A stretch of DNA of 50,230 bases, taken from Thiotrichales bacterium. GTDB taxonomy: Bacteria; Pseudomonadota; Gammaproteobacteria; SZUA-229. Within the stretch, counting starts at the first letter, position 1; each line of letters opens with the position of its first letter. The notes beneath the pieces are model-generated. The model ran no database searches. It saw only the letters and a program-made list of their open reading frames with translations, and was not told where the DNA came from. The translations under genes were made by a program, and so were the position numbers. Location: assembly GCA_020341835.1 (NCBI GenBank), contig CP070838.1, positions 1,282,890 through 1,333,119 of the forward strand, written 5' to 3'. Positions 9,549 to 18,296 of this stretch are shown here, piece by piece.

Positions 9549-11035
9549 GAACGGGGTCGGGTAGGTGAACGGGATTTCAGGTATAAATACAGCACCAGCG
9601 AAAGCAGTATTACAACGATGATAGTCATAAGCACATAGAACTGTGTCGTTGTCAGCGTTGGCGTCTCATAGATGACGACACCCTTGTGCAGTGACAGGTA
9701 TTTATCCGCTACTCGCGCAATGTCTTCCGGTGTAACAGCTTCGATTTTGGCCTCGACATCCTGGAAATTGCCTTTTTCCTTGAAATAGACGTAGTCAGAT
9801 GCGTAATAGTCGGCAAACTGCGAATTGGATTCGTATCCCTGAACGTTCTGCAACAGAATCTTCATCTTGGACTTTTCGAGCAATTCGCTGTCCATGCTTT
9901 CGTCGACCAGCTTTTTGATCTCGGATCTGATGACACCCATCGTCTCTTCGATATCATCGATATTCACGTCAGCATAGATGCTGATCAATCCAAACTTGCT
10001 CAACGTTTCGCGCCAGACCCCGGGGGAATACGACAGCCCCCTTTTTATCCGGATTTCTTCGCCCAGTTTGAAATCCAGGTAATGCTCGATAATCATCAAT
10101 GGAAATATATCTTCAGACCAGAAACCCGGAATAGCGTACATGACACCTATCACGGCGTCATTACTGAGCAGCGGCGACAGGGTGCCTGTTTCCTGTTCGT
10201 AGTCCTCGGCTACACCCGGAGACGGCAGCACACGTTCGGGTGACGGGGTTACCTGGATCCGTCCAAAGGTGTTTTTGATCAGTTCCATTATGGGTTCACG
10301 CTCGAAATCACCGACCACTATCAAGGCCATATTTTCCGGCACATAGTAACGGTCATAGGTATCGATGATATCCTGCCGGGTGATATGGTCAGCAGTCCTG
10401 AGGCCTTCGCAGACGTAATCAACACCCGGGAGTAATTTCAGTACGGCCTTCTCGGTGCCGTTCACGCCGAAACCGCGCAATCTGAACCACTGGCGGATTT
10501 TTGACGGTTTACCACCGACTTCGCGATGGATGATATCTCTTGACGTTTCGACGTTTTCATCCGAGATGATCGAGTCCGTCAGTATTTCGTAGAGGGTATT
10601 GATGGCCAGATCGGGATAGCGGCTGTAGATGTCCATCTGATAAACCGTTTCTTCATTGCCGGTATAGGCATTCCAGCTGCCGCCATGGTCGGCAACCAGG
10701 TGCTCCAGTTCCGCCTCCGAATACCTTGAAGTCCCGGTAAACAGCAGATGTTCGAGAAAATGCGGTGTTTCCTGATGTTCACATTCAAAATCCTGCATAC
10801 CGACACCCACCCAGAGCCTGACAGACAGTGTATGCGCTCCGGACCGCTGTTTGAAAATCACGTCCATGCCGTTATCCAGCGTCAGATGCTCGACGTCATA
10901 CAGCCCTGGCGGACTGTACTGGCTGGCGATCGCGGCCGGTGTCACAACGATCAGAACCTGAAGCAGGCAGGCACGCAACAGAGCCCGCCAGTGCAATTCA
11001 GTTTGTTGGTTTGAAAATCGAAAAAAGCGTTTCAT
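9545..11035 (-). CDS. M16 family zinc metallopeptidase, membrane-anchored
   Basis: A 496-residue protein related to pitrilysin and processing peptidases. The inverted zinc motif HxxEH is seen as HFLEH at residues 92-96, with the downstream Glu region HREVGG. A signal peptide lies at residues about 15-38 (ending AAIASQY), and an unusual C-terminal membrane helix (YVLMTIIVVILLSLVLYLYL) is followed by a basic tail, so the catalytic domain is probably periplasmic and anchored at its C terminus. ATG 11035 is chosen; a TTG at 11056 extends it by seven residues. It overlaps mltF by 4 bp, which suggests a joint role in envelope turnover. Confidence 0.88.
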   Translation of the reverse strand: MKRFFRFSNQQTELHWRALLRACLLQVLIVVTPAAIASQYSPPGLYDVEHLTLDNGMDVIFKQRSGAHTLSVRLWVGVGMQDFECEHQETPHFLEHLLFTGTSRYSEAELEHLVADHGGSWNAYTGNEETVYQMDIYSRYPDLAINTLYEILTDSIISDENVETSRDIIHREVGGKPSKIRQWFRLRGFGVNGTEKAVLKLLPGVDYVCEGLRTADHITRQDIIDTYDRYYVPENMALIVVGDFEREPIMELIKNTFGRIQVTPSPERVLPSPGVAEDYEQETGTLSPLLSNDAVIGVMYAIPGFWSEDIFPLMIIEHYLDFKLGEEIRIKRGLSYSPGVWRETLSKFGLISIYADVNIDDIEETMGVIRSEIKKLVDESMDSELLEKSKMKILLQNVQGYESNSQFADYYASDYVYFKEKGNFQDVEAKIEAVTPEDIARVADKYLSLHKGVVIYETPTLTTTQFYVLMTIIVVILLSLVLYLYLKSRSPTRPRS

Positions 11036-11190
11036 TATTATCCAGTGTCCGGACAATGACTTGTTAGAACAGGCAGATACTGACAGAATTCAGTCACCCC
11101 GGTCGCCGTAAAATCGTAATGATACCGCTATTCCCACAAGCCGATCCATGCCGCAATCATTCTAACGCAGACAGCCGGTTCTACCTACCG

Positions 11191-12015
11191 ATGCGGATAG
11201 TTCTGCTCGCGACGATCTTCAGCATCGCCGTGCATGCGAATAAGGCCACCGCTCAGGATCCCTCCGAAGCGGAGCTGATCAATTTTGCTTTCAGCAACTA
11301 CCTGGGTACCGGTTTCTACGCCTCGGGTGGTGGTGAGGTATTCATTCTCAGAATTCCGCTGTCGACGACGATCAGACCCATGACGAGCAATGACCCGGGC
11401 TGGAAGATCACTTACCCGGTGACTCTGGGTGTTGCTAATGTTGAGCAGATTGTTGAAGGGGAGATTCCCACTCTGGATCATGTCGGCACGGTCAGTATCA
11501 TACCCGGCGTTGAATACCACTACCCGGTCCTGCACAACTGGCGCCTGATCCCGTTCTTCGACCTGGGACTTGCCAGGGATCTGGTCAATAACGTCAACAT
11601 CCGGGTGCTGGGCGCCGGTGCAAAAAGTTTTGCCACCTTTGATTTCGATCGACACAGGCTGACGCTGGGTAACCGTTTTCTCTACGCCGACCAGAAAAAC
11701 CTCGAAGAGCCCAATAATTCCAATTTCGCGGTGTTTGAAACCGGGCTCGATTACAACATCCCGACCGATTTAACCATTCATGGCTCCTTTATCGATTTCG
11801 GTTTTTACTATATCAACTATTTCTACCTGAAAGACCTGGTGCTGGTCGATGCACTGGATAATCCGATTTCGCTGGAAAACAAGAATGAAATAGGTTTTAC
11901 TTTCAGTATGCCGGATTATTCCTGGTTACCGGATGAATCAAGGCTCGGATTTGGTGTCCAAATCACCAAGAATGCCAGGCTTTACCGTATTGTATTTGGT
12001 ATGCCCTTTTTCTAA
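11191..12015 (+). CDS. outer-membrane beta-barrel protein, unknown function
   Basis: A 274-residue exported protein with a signal peptide (MRIVLLATIFSIAVHANKATA, then QDPSEAEL). The mature part shows repeated amphipathic strands with many aromatics and ends in YRIVFGMPFF, typical of an outer-membrane barrel of eight to twelve strands. The start at 11191 is chosen because it puts the signal peptide at the N terminus; an upstream ATG at 11119 would add 24 mostly polar residues. I do not recognise the family. sixA begins 16 bp downstream on the same strand, so they may be co-transcribed. Confidence 0.65.
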   Translation: MRIVLLATIFSIAVHANKATAQDPSEAELINFAFSNYLGTGFYASGGGEVFILRIPLSTTIRPMTSNDPGWKITYPVTLGVANVEQIVEGEIPTLDHVGTVSIIPGVEYHYPVLHNWRLIPFFDLGLARDLVNNVNIRVLGAGAKSFATFDFDRHRLTLGNRFLYADQKNLEEPNNSNFAVFETGLDYNIPTDLTIHGSFIDFGFYYINYFYLKDLVLVDALDNPISLENKNEIGFTFSMPDYSWLPDESRLGFGVQITKNARLYRIVFGMPFF

Positions 12016-12031
12016 GCCACATGGAAAAACT

Positions 12032-12541
12032 ATGTCACGCACACTCATACTACTCAGGCATGGCAAGTCCGACTGGAGTACGGGTGATGCGGATTTTGAG
12101 CGCCCACTGAAAAAGCGTGGTAGAAATGCGTCCAGACAGGCTGGAACATGGCTGCATTCACACAATCTGGCACCGGATTTTGTCATCACCTCGCCCGCCA
12201 GGCGTGCATTACAGACCGCCGAGATCTGCTGCGAAACCATGGGCATCAGAAAAAAAAATATCTATTCGAGAAAGCATATCTATCTCGCCACACCTGAAGA
12301 ACTGCTTTATGTACTCGAAGACTGCCCTGTGGAAGCGAAACGGGTGATGCTGGTGGGACATAACCCCGGGCTGGAAGAACTGCTTTATTTCCTGATCAAC
12401 GGACAGATGACGATACCGGAAGATGGCAAGATCATGCCGACCGCCACCGTGGCCGTGCTCGATATGCCGGATCACTGGTCGAAACTGCAAAATGGTTCAG
12501 CCAACCTGGAGTTCCTTGTCAGACCACGAGAAATTTCCTGA
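12032..12541 (+). CDS. sixA: SixA-type phosphohistidine phosphatase
   Basis: A 169-residue cytoplasmic phosphatase of the histidine phosphatase superfamily. The N-terminal RHGKSDW carries the phospho-accepting His, and the second His is in VGHNPGLEEL; TSPARRALQTAE is the conserved loop between. E. coli SixA (161 aa) removes phosphate from histidine on phosphotransfer proteins such as ArcB and, in later work, PtsO/NPr. It follows the barrel gene by 16 bp and is convergent with the Na/Pi cotransporter gene, whose end lies 15 bp away. It marks the left edge of the phosphate-related block. Confidence 0.88.
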   Translation: MSRTLILLRHGKSDWSTGDADFERPLKKRGRNASRQAGTWLHSHNLAPDFVITSPARRALQTAEICCETMGIRKKNIYSRKHIYLATPEELLYVLEDCPVEAKRVMLVGHNPGLEELLYFLINGQMTIPEDGKIMPTATVAVLDMPDHWSKLQNGSANLEFLVRPREIS

Positions 12542-12556
12542 TACAACCACTCCGCA

Positions 12557-14341
12557 CTATTCGGATTTCATGGCGAGTTCTTCAGGGATGAAATCCTTCG
12601 CAATACGTTTTGTCAGTGTATAAATGCGCCTGATTTGATCGACCATTTCAAGCTCAAGCCTGACCAGCAGCAACTGCTTGCTGGACTCGATGCCGATACG
12701 ACCCGCCTGATTTTTCAGGATATCATCAACCTGGTGACGTATCTGTTCTTTGACGGTAATCACTTCGGCCGCTGCATTTTCATCATCGTTCTTGATCGCT
12801 TCGACCAGCTTGTCAAAAGCCGTTATAACGGTTTTTGTAAAATCTGCAAACAGGGTAAGTGTTTCATCCGATTCCTGCAGATCATAATCGATAAACTTTT
12901 TACAGATCTCCGACAGTTCGGATTCGGCCACATCCGCAAGACTTTCGATATTGATGGTGGCGCTCATCAAATGCTGCAGCGTATGACTGCTTTCATCACT
13001 CAAGGATTCCTGCTGGATATCACTCATGTACTCGAGGATCAGCTCTGACAGCACATCCACCTTGTCGTCCATTCTTATGACTTCATCGACCAGATGTCGG
13101 TTCCTGGTCTGAAATGCCAGCGATAGCGTTGTCAGCATATCACTGGCAATCTCGCCCATATGGCCAACCTCGAAACGGACATTTTCCAGTGCAACCGATG
13201 GCACTTCGAGCAGCTCCTTGTCGAGAAATTTCGCTTTAACGATGATTTTTTCTTCGACCGGTTTATCCGGTACCAGGATCTCGGCAATTTTCGCAAACAG
13301 CGGCGTGAACCAGATAAAGATCAGCGTATTGGCCACGTTGAACACGGTATGGGCGTTGGCAATCTGGCGGGGCACCTCCGCCGCCATTTTTTCCTTGCCG
13401 ACGAGTTCCGGTGAAGCCGGCGAAATATAGGCAATGAATTCCGCGAGTTGCGGTATAAACATTACCCAGAGTACAACGCCGGCAACATTAAACGAGATGT
13501 GCACCACAGCTGCGCGCACCGCCTCTGGCGGCTTGCCGATCGCTGCCAGCACGGCAGTGACACAGGTGCCGATGTTGGCGCCAAATGACAGCGCAATACC
13601 GGCGGGCAGGGAAATAAGGCCTTCCGTTGCCATCACGATCGCGATACCGGTCGTTGCTGCCGATGACTGCACCAGGCCGGTAAATACTGCGCCGATCAAA
13701 ATACCCAGCAGCGGATTTTCCATCCTCACCATCAGATCGAGGAACGGCTCATAGGTACGCAGCGGATTCATCGCCTCGCCCATGACCCCCATGCCATAGA
13801 AGATCAGACCAAGACCCATGATCATGCTGCCATAATGCCGGGTGCGTTCGCTCTTTGCAGTAAACAGCATGAAGAAGCCGACCGCGACCAGCAGTAAAGC
13901 ATATTGCGTTACATTGAATGCAACGATCTGCGCAGTAAAGGTACTGCCGATGTTGGCGCCCATGATAATGCCGACCGACTGCGTCAGCGTCATGAACCCG
14001 GCAGAAATGAAACCGACGACCAGAACCGTCGTTACCGAGGAGGAATTCAATACCGCAGTGACAAAGGCACCGGTAATAGCGCCCATGAAACGGTTCTTGG
14101 TCAGCCCGGCGAGTACATCCTTGAGCTTGTCACCCGCAGCCGACTGCAGGCCATCCGACATCTGTTCCATGCCGTAGAGGAACATGGCCAGCCCGCCGAA
14201 CAGGGCCATGGTCAGAAAAAACCAGTCGACATCCTGAGACGATGCATCTTCTGCGAACGCTGAATGCATGAACAGAAACAGCACCACGGCGATCATCAGT
14301 TTGATCGCCATGTTCGTGTCTGTTCGAATCCAGTTCAACAT
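12557..14341 (-). CDS. Na/Pi cotransporter family protein with PhoU-like C-terminal domain
   Basis: A 594-residue membrane protein predicted to import phosphate (or to export it, as proposed for E. coli YjbB) with sodium. After a leader-like N-terminal helix there are two Na_Pi_cotrans repeats, each with the QSSAAT/NSSSVTT-type signature (LNSSSVTTVLVVGFISAG and LVQSSAATTGIAIVMATEG). From about residue 370 a soluble PhoU-like helical domain follows (SDMLTTLSLAFQTRNRHLVDEVIRMDDKVD). It lies next to sixA and upstream of the rest of the phosphate island; the 2-phosphoglycerate-kinase-like gene ends 26 bp upstream on the same strand, so they may form an operon. Confidence 0.88.
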   Translation of the reverse strand: MLNWIRTDTNMAIKLMIAVVLFLFMHSAFAEDASSQDVDWFFLTMALFGGLAMFLYGMEQMSDGLQSAAGDKLKDVLAGLTKNRFMGAITGAFVTAVLNSSSVTTVLVVGFISAGFMTLTQSVGIIMGANIGSTFTAQIVAFNVTQYALLLVAVGFFMLFTAKSERTRHYGSMIMGLGLIFYGMGVMGEAMNPLRTYEPFLDLMVRMENPLLGILIGAVFTGLVQSSAATTGIAIVMATEGLISLPAGIALSFGANIGTCVTAVLAAIGKPPEAVRAAVVHISFNVAGVVLWVMFIPQLAEFIAYISPASPELVGKEKMAAEVPRQIANAHTVFNVANTLIFIWFTPLFAKIAEILVPDKPVEEKIIVKAKFLDKELLEVPSVALENVRFEVGHMGEIASDMLTTLSLAFQTRNRHLVDEVIRMDDKVDVLSELILEYMSDIQQESLSDESSHTLQHLMSATINIESLADVAESELSEICKKFIDYDLQESDETLTLFADFTKTVITAFDKLVEAIKNDDENAAAEVITVKEQIRHQVDDILKNQAGRIGIESSKQLLLVRLELEMVDQIRRIYTLTKRIAKDFIPEELAMKSE

Positions 14342-14367
14342 ATCTGCTTATTCAATTCCGGGTACGG

Positions 14368-15555
14368 TCAGTCAAATACCTGTTCGGGTGTCTTGTCAAA
14401 TTCTGAAGACAGCCTTGCAATCGTGTACAACATTATTTCCCTGAAGACATCGTCGCGGTCGATATTACTGATGATGGGAACATCGGTCTGGTCCGCCTCT
14501 GACAGCAGGAAAGACTGTAACTTCCAGATGCTCTCAAAATGTTCAAGGTAGCGTGCTGCGCGTCGTTGCGGGACATCGGTACCCCTGCCCTTGATCCGCG
14601 TTTGTAACTGTTTTCGCTTCAATACGGCCAGCATGACCGGTACAACCAGGGCTTCGCCCGGATCAATGATATCCTTGATGATCGAAGGATGGAAATGTAC
14701 ACCTTCGACAATCACGGAAACCCGTTCGTGCAGTGCGCGTTCGATCACAGCCCTGATCGCTACAGACAGTATTTCTGCCTGCTTGCAGTAACCAATATAT
14801 ATTCGCTGGCCCTTATCCTCGGTTTCAAGGATTTCATCGGGCAGTTCCTGCCAGGCAGAATAAGAGGACTTATGTAATATTGGCTCGGCCTTCTTCGATA
14901 TCATCGTGCGCATGACTTCCCTGAGCATATCGGTGGACTGCATACGGGCAATTTCGAGGCGACTGGCGATACCGGTCGCGATGGTACTCTTGCCACTACC
15001 TGCGGTACCTCCTATCAGAAAAACCAGCGGTCTGCCGCTATGTATAAAGTCCCGCCATACCAGCCATCGGTGAGCAACCTTCTTGCCCAGGTCTTTCGAT
15101 TTACGCAGTAAACGATAAGTGACTTTTGCGATATAGTTCGAAGTGACATCGGGCTTGTTTCTTCTCAGCAGATGCAGACTGAGCTCATCCACGATCGATA
15201 AGGCCTCATCCGATGTCAGCCCGATAGCCTCGAGGTCAGTCCTGTACCGTGCCGGAGAAAATGCCGAGAATTGCCCATTATCCGTTTCAACCTGCAGCAT
15301 ATACGGCATGCTTCTGTTTTCATACAACGAAACCGCATGATCTGCCTTGGCCTTTTTCAGATGCTTGACGACAAGGTGCTCGATGTCGTAGGTGGTCACC
15401 AGCGGTCTGTCGCCGATCTCATCCCTGATCGCATTGGCAATATCATGCGCCTGTTCGAAAGTCAGGCCTGATTTTTGCAGTGACCGGGTCAGTATCCCTC
15501 GTAGAAAAGGCGTCTGGTTTTGATCTTCCGGACTTTCGACAAGAACTTTTGACAT
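14368..15555 (-). CDS. 2-phosphoglycerate kinase-like protein with ATP-cone-like N terminus
   Basis: A 395-residue protein. Residues 1-90 look like an ATP-cone regulatory domain (RGILTRSLQKSGLTFEQAHDIANAIRD split by a short loop), and a second similar segment follows near residues 100-175. The C-terminal half is a P-loop kinase with Walker A GGTAGSGKST and the 2-phosphoglycerate-kinase signature around MQSTDMLREVMR. In methanogens this enzyme makes 2,3-bisphosphoglycerate from 2-phosphoglycerate; the substrate in bacteria is uncertain. It is divergent from pap (120 bp between them) and upstream of the Na/Pi cotransporter, so a link to phosphate storage is possible. ATG at 15555. Confidence 0.78.
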   Translation of the reverse strand: MSKVLVESPEDQNQTPFLRGILTRSLQKSGLTFEQAHDIANAIRDEIGDRPLVTTYDIEHLVVKHLKKAKADHAVSLYENRSMPYMLQVETDNGQFSAFSPARYRTDLEAIGLTSDEALSIVDELSLHLLRRNKPDVTSNYIAKVTYRLLRKSKDLGKKVAHRWLVWRDFIHSGRPLVFLIGGTAGSGKSTIATGIASRLEIARMQSTDMLREVMRTMISKKAEPILHKSSYSAWQELPDEILETEDKGQRIYIGYCKQAEILSVAIRAVIERALHERVSVIVEGVHFHPSIIKDIIDPGEALVVPVMLAVLKRKQLQTRIKGRGTDVPQRRAARYLEHFESIWKLQSFLLSEADQTDVPIISNIDRDDVFREIMLYTIARLSSEFDKTPEQVFD

Positions 15556-15675
15556 AGCTCAACTTTTTTTGAGTCAATATCCATGTTATACAGCATTTTT
15601 ATCCTCTATTATAGCCAGAGTGGGTACTTAATGTATGATCAGACCCGCGATCACTGATCTGAGGAACAGCACATC

Positions 15676-17202
15676 ATGATGTTCAGAACGGCAGAACTGG
15701 GACAGCGCATTGCAAAATCCGAGTTCAAGCAAAAGGAACCGGTGCTTCGGCAGGAATTGCTCGAAGCGCAACAGCGGCTGTTAAAGCTGAAGAAGTGCCC
15801 GGTGATGATCATTTTCGCAGGCGTCGATGGCGCTGGTAAGGGCGAGACTGTTAATCTCCTCAATGCCTGGATGGATCCACGCTGGCTGATCACCCGCGCC
15901 TACGACAAACCCTCCGATGAGGAAAAGGAGCGTCCCGAATACTGGCGATTCTGGCGTGACCTGCCGCCGAAAGGAAAAATCGGCCTGTTCCTGAGTTCAT
16001 GGTATTCCAGGCCCGTGCTCGACCGCGTGCATGGTCGTATTGATGATTCGGAATTCAATCACCTGCTGGAAAGAATCGTGAACTTCGAAAAAGCACATAC
16101 GGATGACTGCGCACTGATTCTCAAATTCTGGATGCACCTGAGCAAGAAGGAACAGAAGAAACGCTTCAAGGACCTCGAAAAAGATGAACTCACCCGCTGG
16201 CGCGTGAAGGAAGCCGACTGGGATAACTGGCGATTGTACGAGCAATTCGAAGAAGCAGCCGAGCGCGTCATCATGAAAACCAGTACCGGCGTATCACCGT
16301 GGTGCATCGTCGAAGGCGTTGATCAGCACTTCAGGAGCCTGACCGTTGGTACGATTATCCGTGATGAAATCAACAAGCACGTAGACAAGATTGAAGCAGC
16401 GGTAGCGAACGGTCATGGCTATTGTATTCCGGATACGACCGAAAAATCTGAGCCGGACACACTGACCACCCTGAAAACCTCGACAGTGCTCGATGTCATG
16501 GATATGTCACTGGCGCTGACAAAATCTGAATATAAACAGCAGCTTCCCGTCTGGCAGGCCAAACTCAATCAACTGCAGCGAAAAGCCCTGAAAAATAAAC
16601 TCTCGACCATTGTTGTGTTCGAGGGTCCCGATGCCGGCGGTAAAGGCGGCGCGATCCGGCGCGTGACGGCTTCGCTGGATGCCAGGCACGTGCGTGTATT
16701 GCCCATAGCTGCGCCAACCGATGAAGAACAGGCACATCACTTCCTCTGGCGATTCTGGCGGCACCTGCCCAGAGCGGGAAAGATGACGATATTTGACCGC
16801 AGCTGGTACGGACGTGTGCTGGTCGAACGAATCGAGGACTTCGCCAGCGAGGATGAATGGCGACGGGCCTACTCTGAAATCAATGAATTTGAAGACATGC
16901 TGACCAGCAGCGGAATTGTGCTGCTGAAGTTCTGGATACATGTCACCAAGGATGAGCAGCTGAGGCGTTTCAAGGAAAGGGAGAAGATCCCTCATAAACA
17001 ATGGAAACTGACCGAGGAAGACTGGCGAAACAGGGAGAAATGGGAAGAATACGAACTCGCCGTGAATGATTTCGTGGAACACACCAGCACCAGAGCTGCT
17101 CCCTGGACCCTGATCGAGGGTAATGACAAACGTCATGCCCGCGTAAAAGTCATCAGGACTATCTGTGAGCACATGGAAAACGCCCTGAAAGAAAAGGACT
17201 GA
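15676..17202 (+). CDS. pap: polyphosphate:AMP phosphotransferase (two-domain PPK2)
   Basis: A 508-residue cytoplasmic enzyme with two fused PPK2 domains, like Pseudomonas Pap (class II PPK2), which transfers phosphate from polyphosphate to AMP to give ADP. The first domain has Walker A GVDGAGKG (residues 49-56), but where Walker B should be it reads LFLSSWYSR (residues 104-112). The second has Walker A GPDAGGKG (317-324) and intact Walker B FDRSWYGR (Asp about 374). So catalysis is expected in the C-terminal domain, with a degenerate first domain. ATG 15676 (or 15679) follows GAGG at 15661. It pairs functionally with ppk1 in the same island. Confidence 0.92.
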   Translation: MMFRTAELGQRIAKSEFKQKEPVLRQELLEAQQRLLKLKKCPVMIIFAGVDGAGKGETVNLLNAWMDPRWLITRAYDKPSDEEKERPEYWRFWRDLPPKGKIGLFLSSWYSRPVLDRVHGRIDDSEFNHLLERIVNFEKAHTDDCALILKFWMHLSKKEQKKRFKDLEKDELTRWRVKEADWDNWRLYEQFEEAAERVIMKTSTGVSPWCIVEGVDQHFRSLTVGTIIRDEINKHVDKIEAAVANGHGYCIPDTTEKSEPDTLTTLKTSTVLDVMDMSLALTKSEYKQQLPVWQAKLNQLQRKALKNKLSTIVVFEGPDAGGKGGAIRRVTASLDARHVRVLPIAAPTDEEQAHHFLWRFWRHLPRAGKMTIFDRSWYGRVLVERIEDFASEDEWRRAYSEINEFEDMLTSSGIVLLKFWIHVTKDEQLRRFKEREKIPHKQWKLTEEDWRNREKWEEYELAVNDFVEHTSTRAAPWTLIEGNDKRHARVKVIRTICEHMENALKEKD

Positions 17203-17258
17203 CCGACGGACTCTGCTGAATCAGTCCTTGACGATTTAACCAACCGAACACCGACAAA

Positions 17259-17918
17259 ATGCGCGCAATAGTAGTTCGTCATTACAAGACGACGAGTAAC
17301 GAGTCTGACCAGATCCTGGGCTGGGGTGATGCACCACCCGCGGCAAGCTGGATGGATGATCTCAACAAGGTCGAACAGATCTTGCTGGCCTCACAATTTA
17401 CGATCCATCATATCTATACCAGTACGCTCCCCCGCGCGATCAATACCGGCAAGTTCTATGCTGACAGTTACGCCATCAAGGATATATTTTCTTCGCCGGC
17501 GCTCAGAGAAGTCAATTACGGCAAGCTGTACAACAAAAGCAAGAAGTGGGTCGAGAGGCATATCCCGAAGCATAAGAAAGACCCGGATTTTGTTTACCCG
17601 AATGGTGAAAGTTTCAAACAGATGCAGGATAGAAGCGTCGCTTTTATTCAGTCACTCGCGCAGAAGCACCCGGATGAAACACTGCTCGTAGTGGTGCATG
17701 CCGGCGTGATCCGCGGCCTGGTCTGCCACTGCCTTGGACTGGACTACGCCAGCAATCTGAAACGGCAAATCGGGCACCAGTATATCGGAGACTTCACCAT
17801 CGAAGGTGACACTTGCGTCCGTTACAACGAACTCGGCAGGCCGTCGGAATTTGTCAGGGAAGGCATTGTCAAGGTGCCGTATTATATTTCCGAACCCGCA
17901 GCAATCGACCCGTCCTGA
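17259..17918 (+). CDS. histidine phosphatase family protein
   Basis: A 219-residue phosphoglycerate-mutase-like protein. The catalytic N-terminal motif is VRHYKTTSN, i.e. RHY rather than the usual RHG, and the second His is in VVVHAGVIRGL. TSTLPRAINTGKFYAD is the conserved loop and NGESFKQMQDR carries the usual acidic region. It resembles CobC/GpmB-like phosphatases; the substrate cannot be read from sequence. It starts 56 bp after pap on the same strand, so both are probably transcribed together and it may act in phosphate-ester turnover linked to polyphosphate use. Confidence 0.8.
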   Translation: MRAIVVRHYKTTSNESDQILGWGDAPPAASWMDDLNKVEQILLASQFTIHHIYTSTLPRAINTGKFYADSYAIKDIFSSPALREVNYGKLYNKSKKWVERHIPKHKKDPDFVYPNGESFKQMQDRSVAFIQSLAQKHPDETLLVVVHAGVIRGLVCHCLGLDYASNLKRQIGHQYIGDFTIEGDTCVRYNELGRPSEFVREGIVKVPYYISEPAAIDPS

Positions 17919-17948
17919 TCTGACCAACATTGCACAGTCAAAGACAGC

Positions 17949-18137
17949 TTATCTCGCCAGGGCGCAAAGTACGCCAAGTGTTCTTTAGTTTCTCTTGAAT
18001 CAATAATCTCTGCGCACTCAGCGCTCCCAGCGAGAGCAAACTTCTTTACCCCTCGCAGGGAGCACAAGTATTATATCTGGCTGGCGTGGATGAGCATAAA
18101 AAGACCTTTGCGTGCTTTGCGCCTTGGCGAGAGATAA
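17949..18137. repeat. inverted-repeat element with about 28-bp arms
   Basis: The left arm (17949-17976, reading TTATCTCGCCAGGGCGCAAA onward) is nearly the reverse complement of the right arm (18109-18137, ending TTGGCGAGAGATAA); about 25 of 28 positions match with a 2-base indel. A third degenerate copy lies at 18008-18036. The words CTTTGCG and GGCGAGAG recall dispersed repeats common in proteobacterial intergenic DNA. It has no gene inside, so it could be a non-autonomous mobile element or a decayed repeat pair. Confidence 0.55.
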
Positions 18138-18262
18138 TAAAACGGACCAGCGTCAACGCCATTTCAGATAGAACAGAAGCATACGGTAACTGTCAGATTG
18201 AGTCCGGGATATCACACATCACCGGCAATCGATCATCAGCTCGCGAATGGTTAGTGAATTTC

Positions 18263-18276
18263 GCGGCTAAAGCCGC
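18263..18276. repeat. REP-like palindrome (GCGGCTAAAGCCGC)
   Basis: GCGGCT and AGCCGC form a perfect six-base stem around AA, followed by TCCTACAG. The same phrase is a widespread REP-type unit in gammaproteobacterial intergenic DNA. It lies 20 bp beyond the end of the last pstB gene and may protect or end the pst transcript. Confidence 0.6.
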
Positions 18277-18296
18277 TCCTACAGTTCCAGGATTAC

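Larger units (their letters stand above)
17919..18296. other. 378-bp intergenic region with inverted repeats and a REP-like palindrome
   Basis: The gap between the histidine phosphatase and the convergent pstB genes has no coding potential. It contains a pair of inverted arms (17949-17976 and 18109-18137), a third degenerate copy (18008-18036) and a short palindrome (18263-18276), each listed separately. No terminator with a T-run was seen, so the repeats may also act as the convergent terminator region. Confidence 0.6.

Noticed and set aside
15543..15575. Possible hairpin with A/T loop at the start of the 2-PGK-like gene
   Set aside because: Only a five-base stem overlapping the start codon region; too weak to call a riboswitch or terminator.
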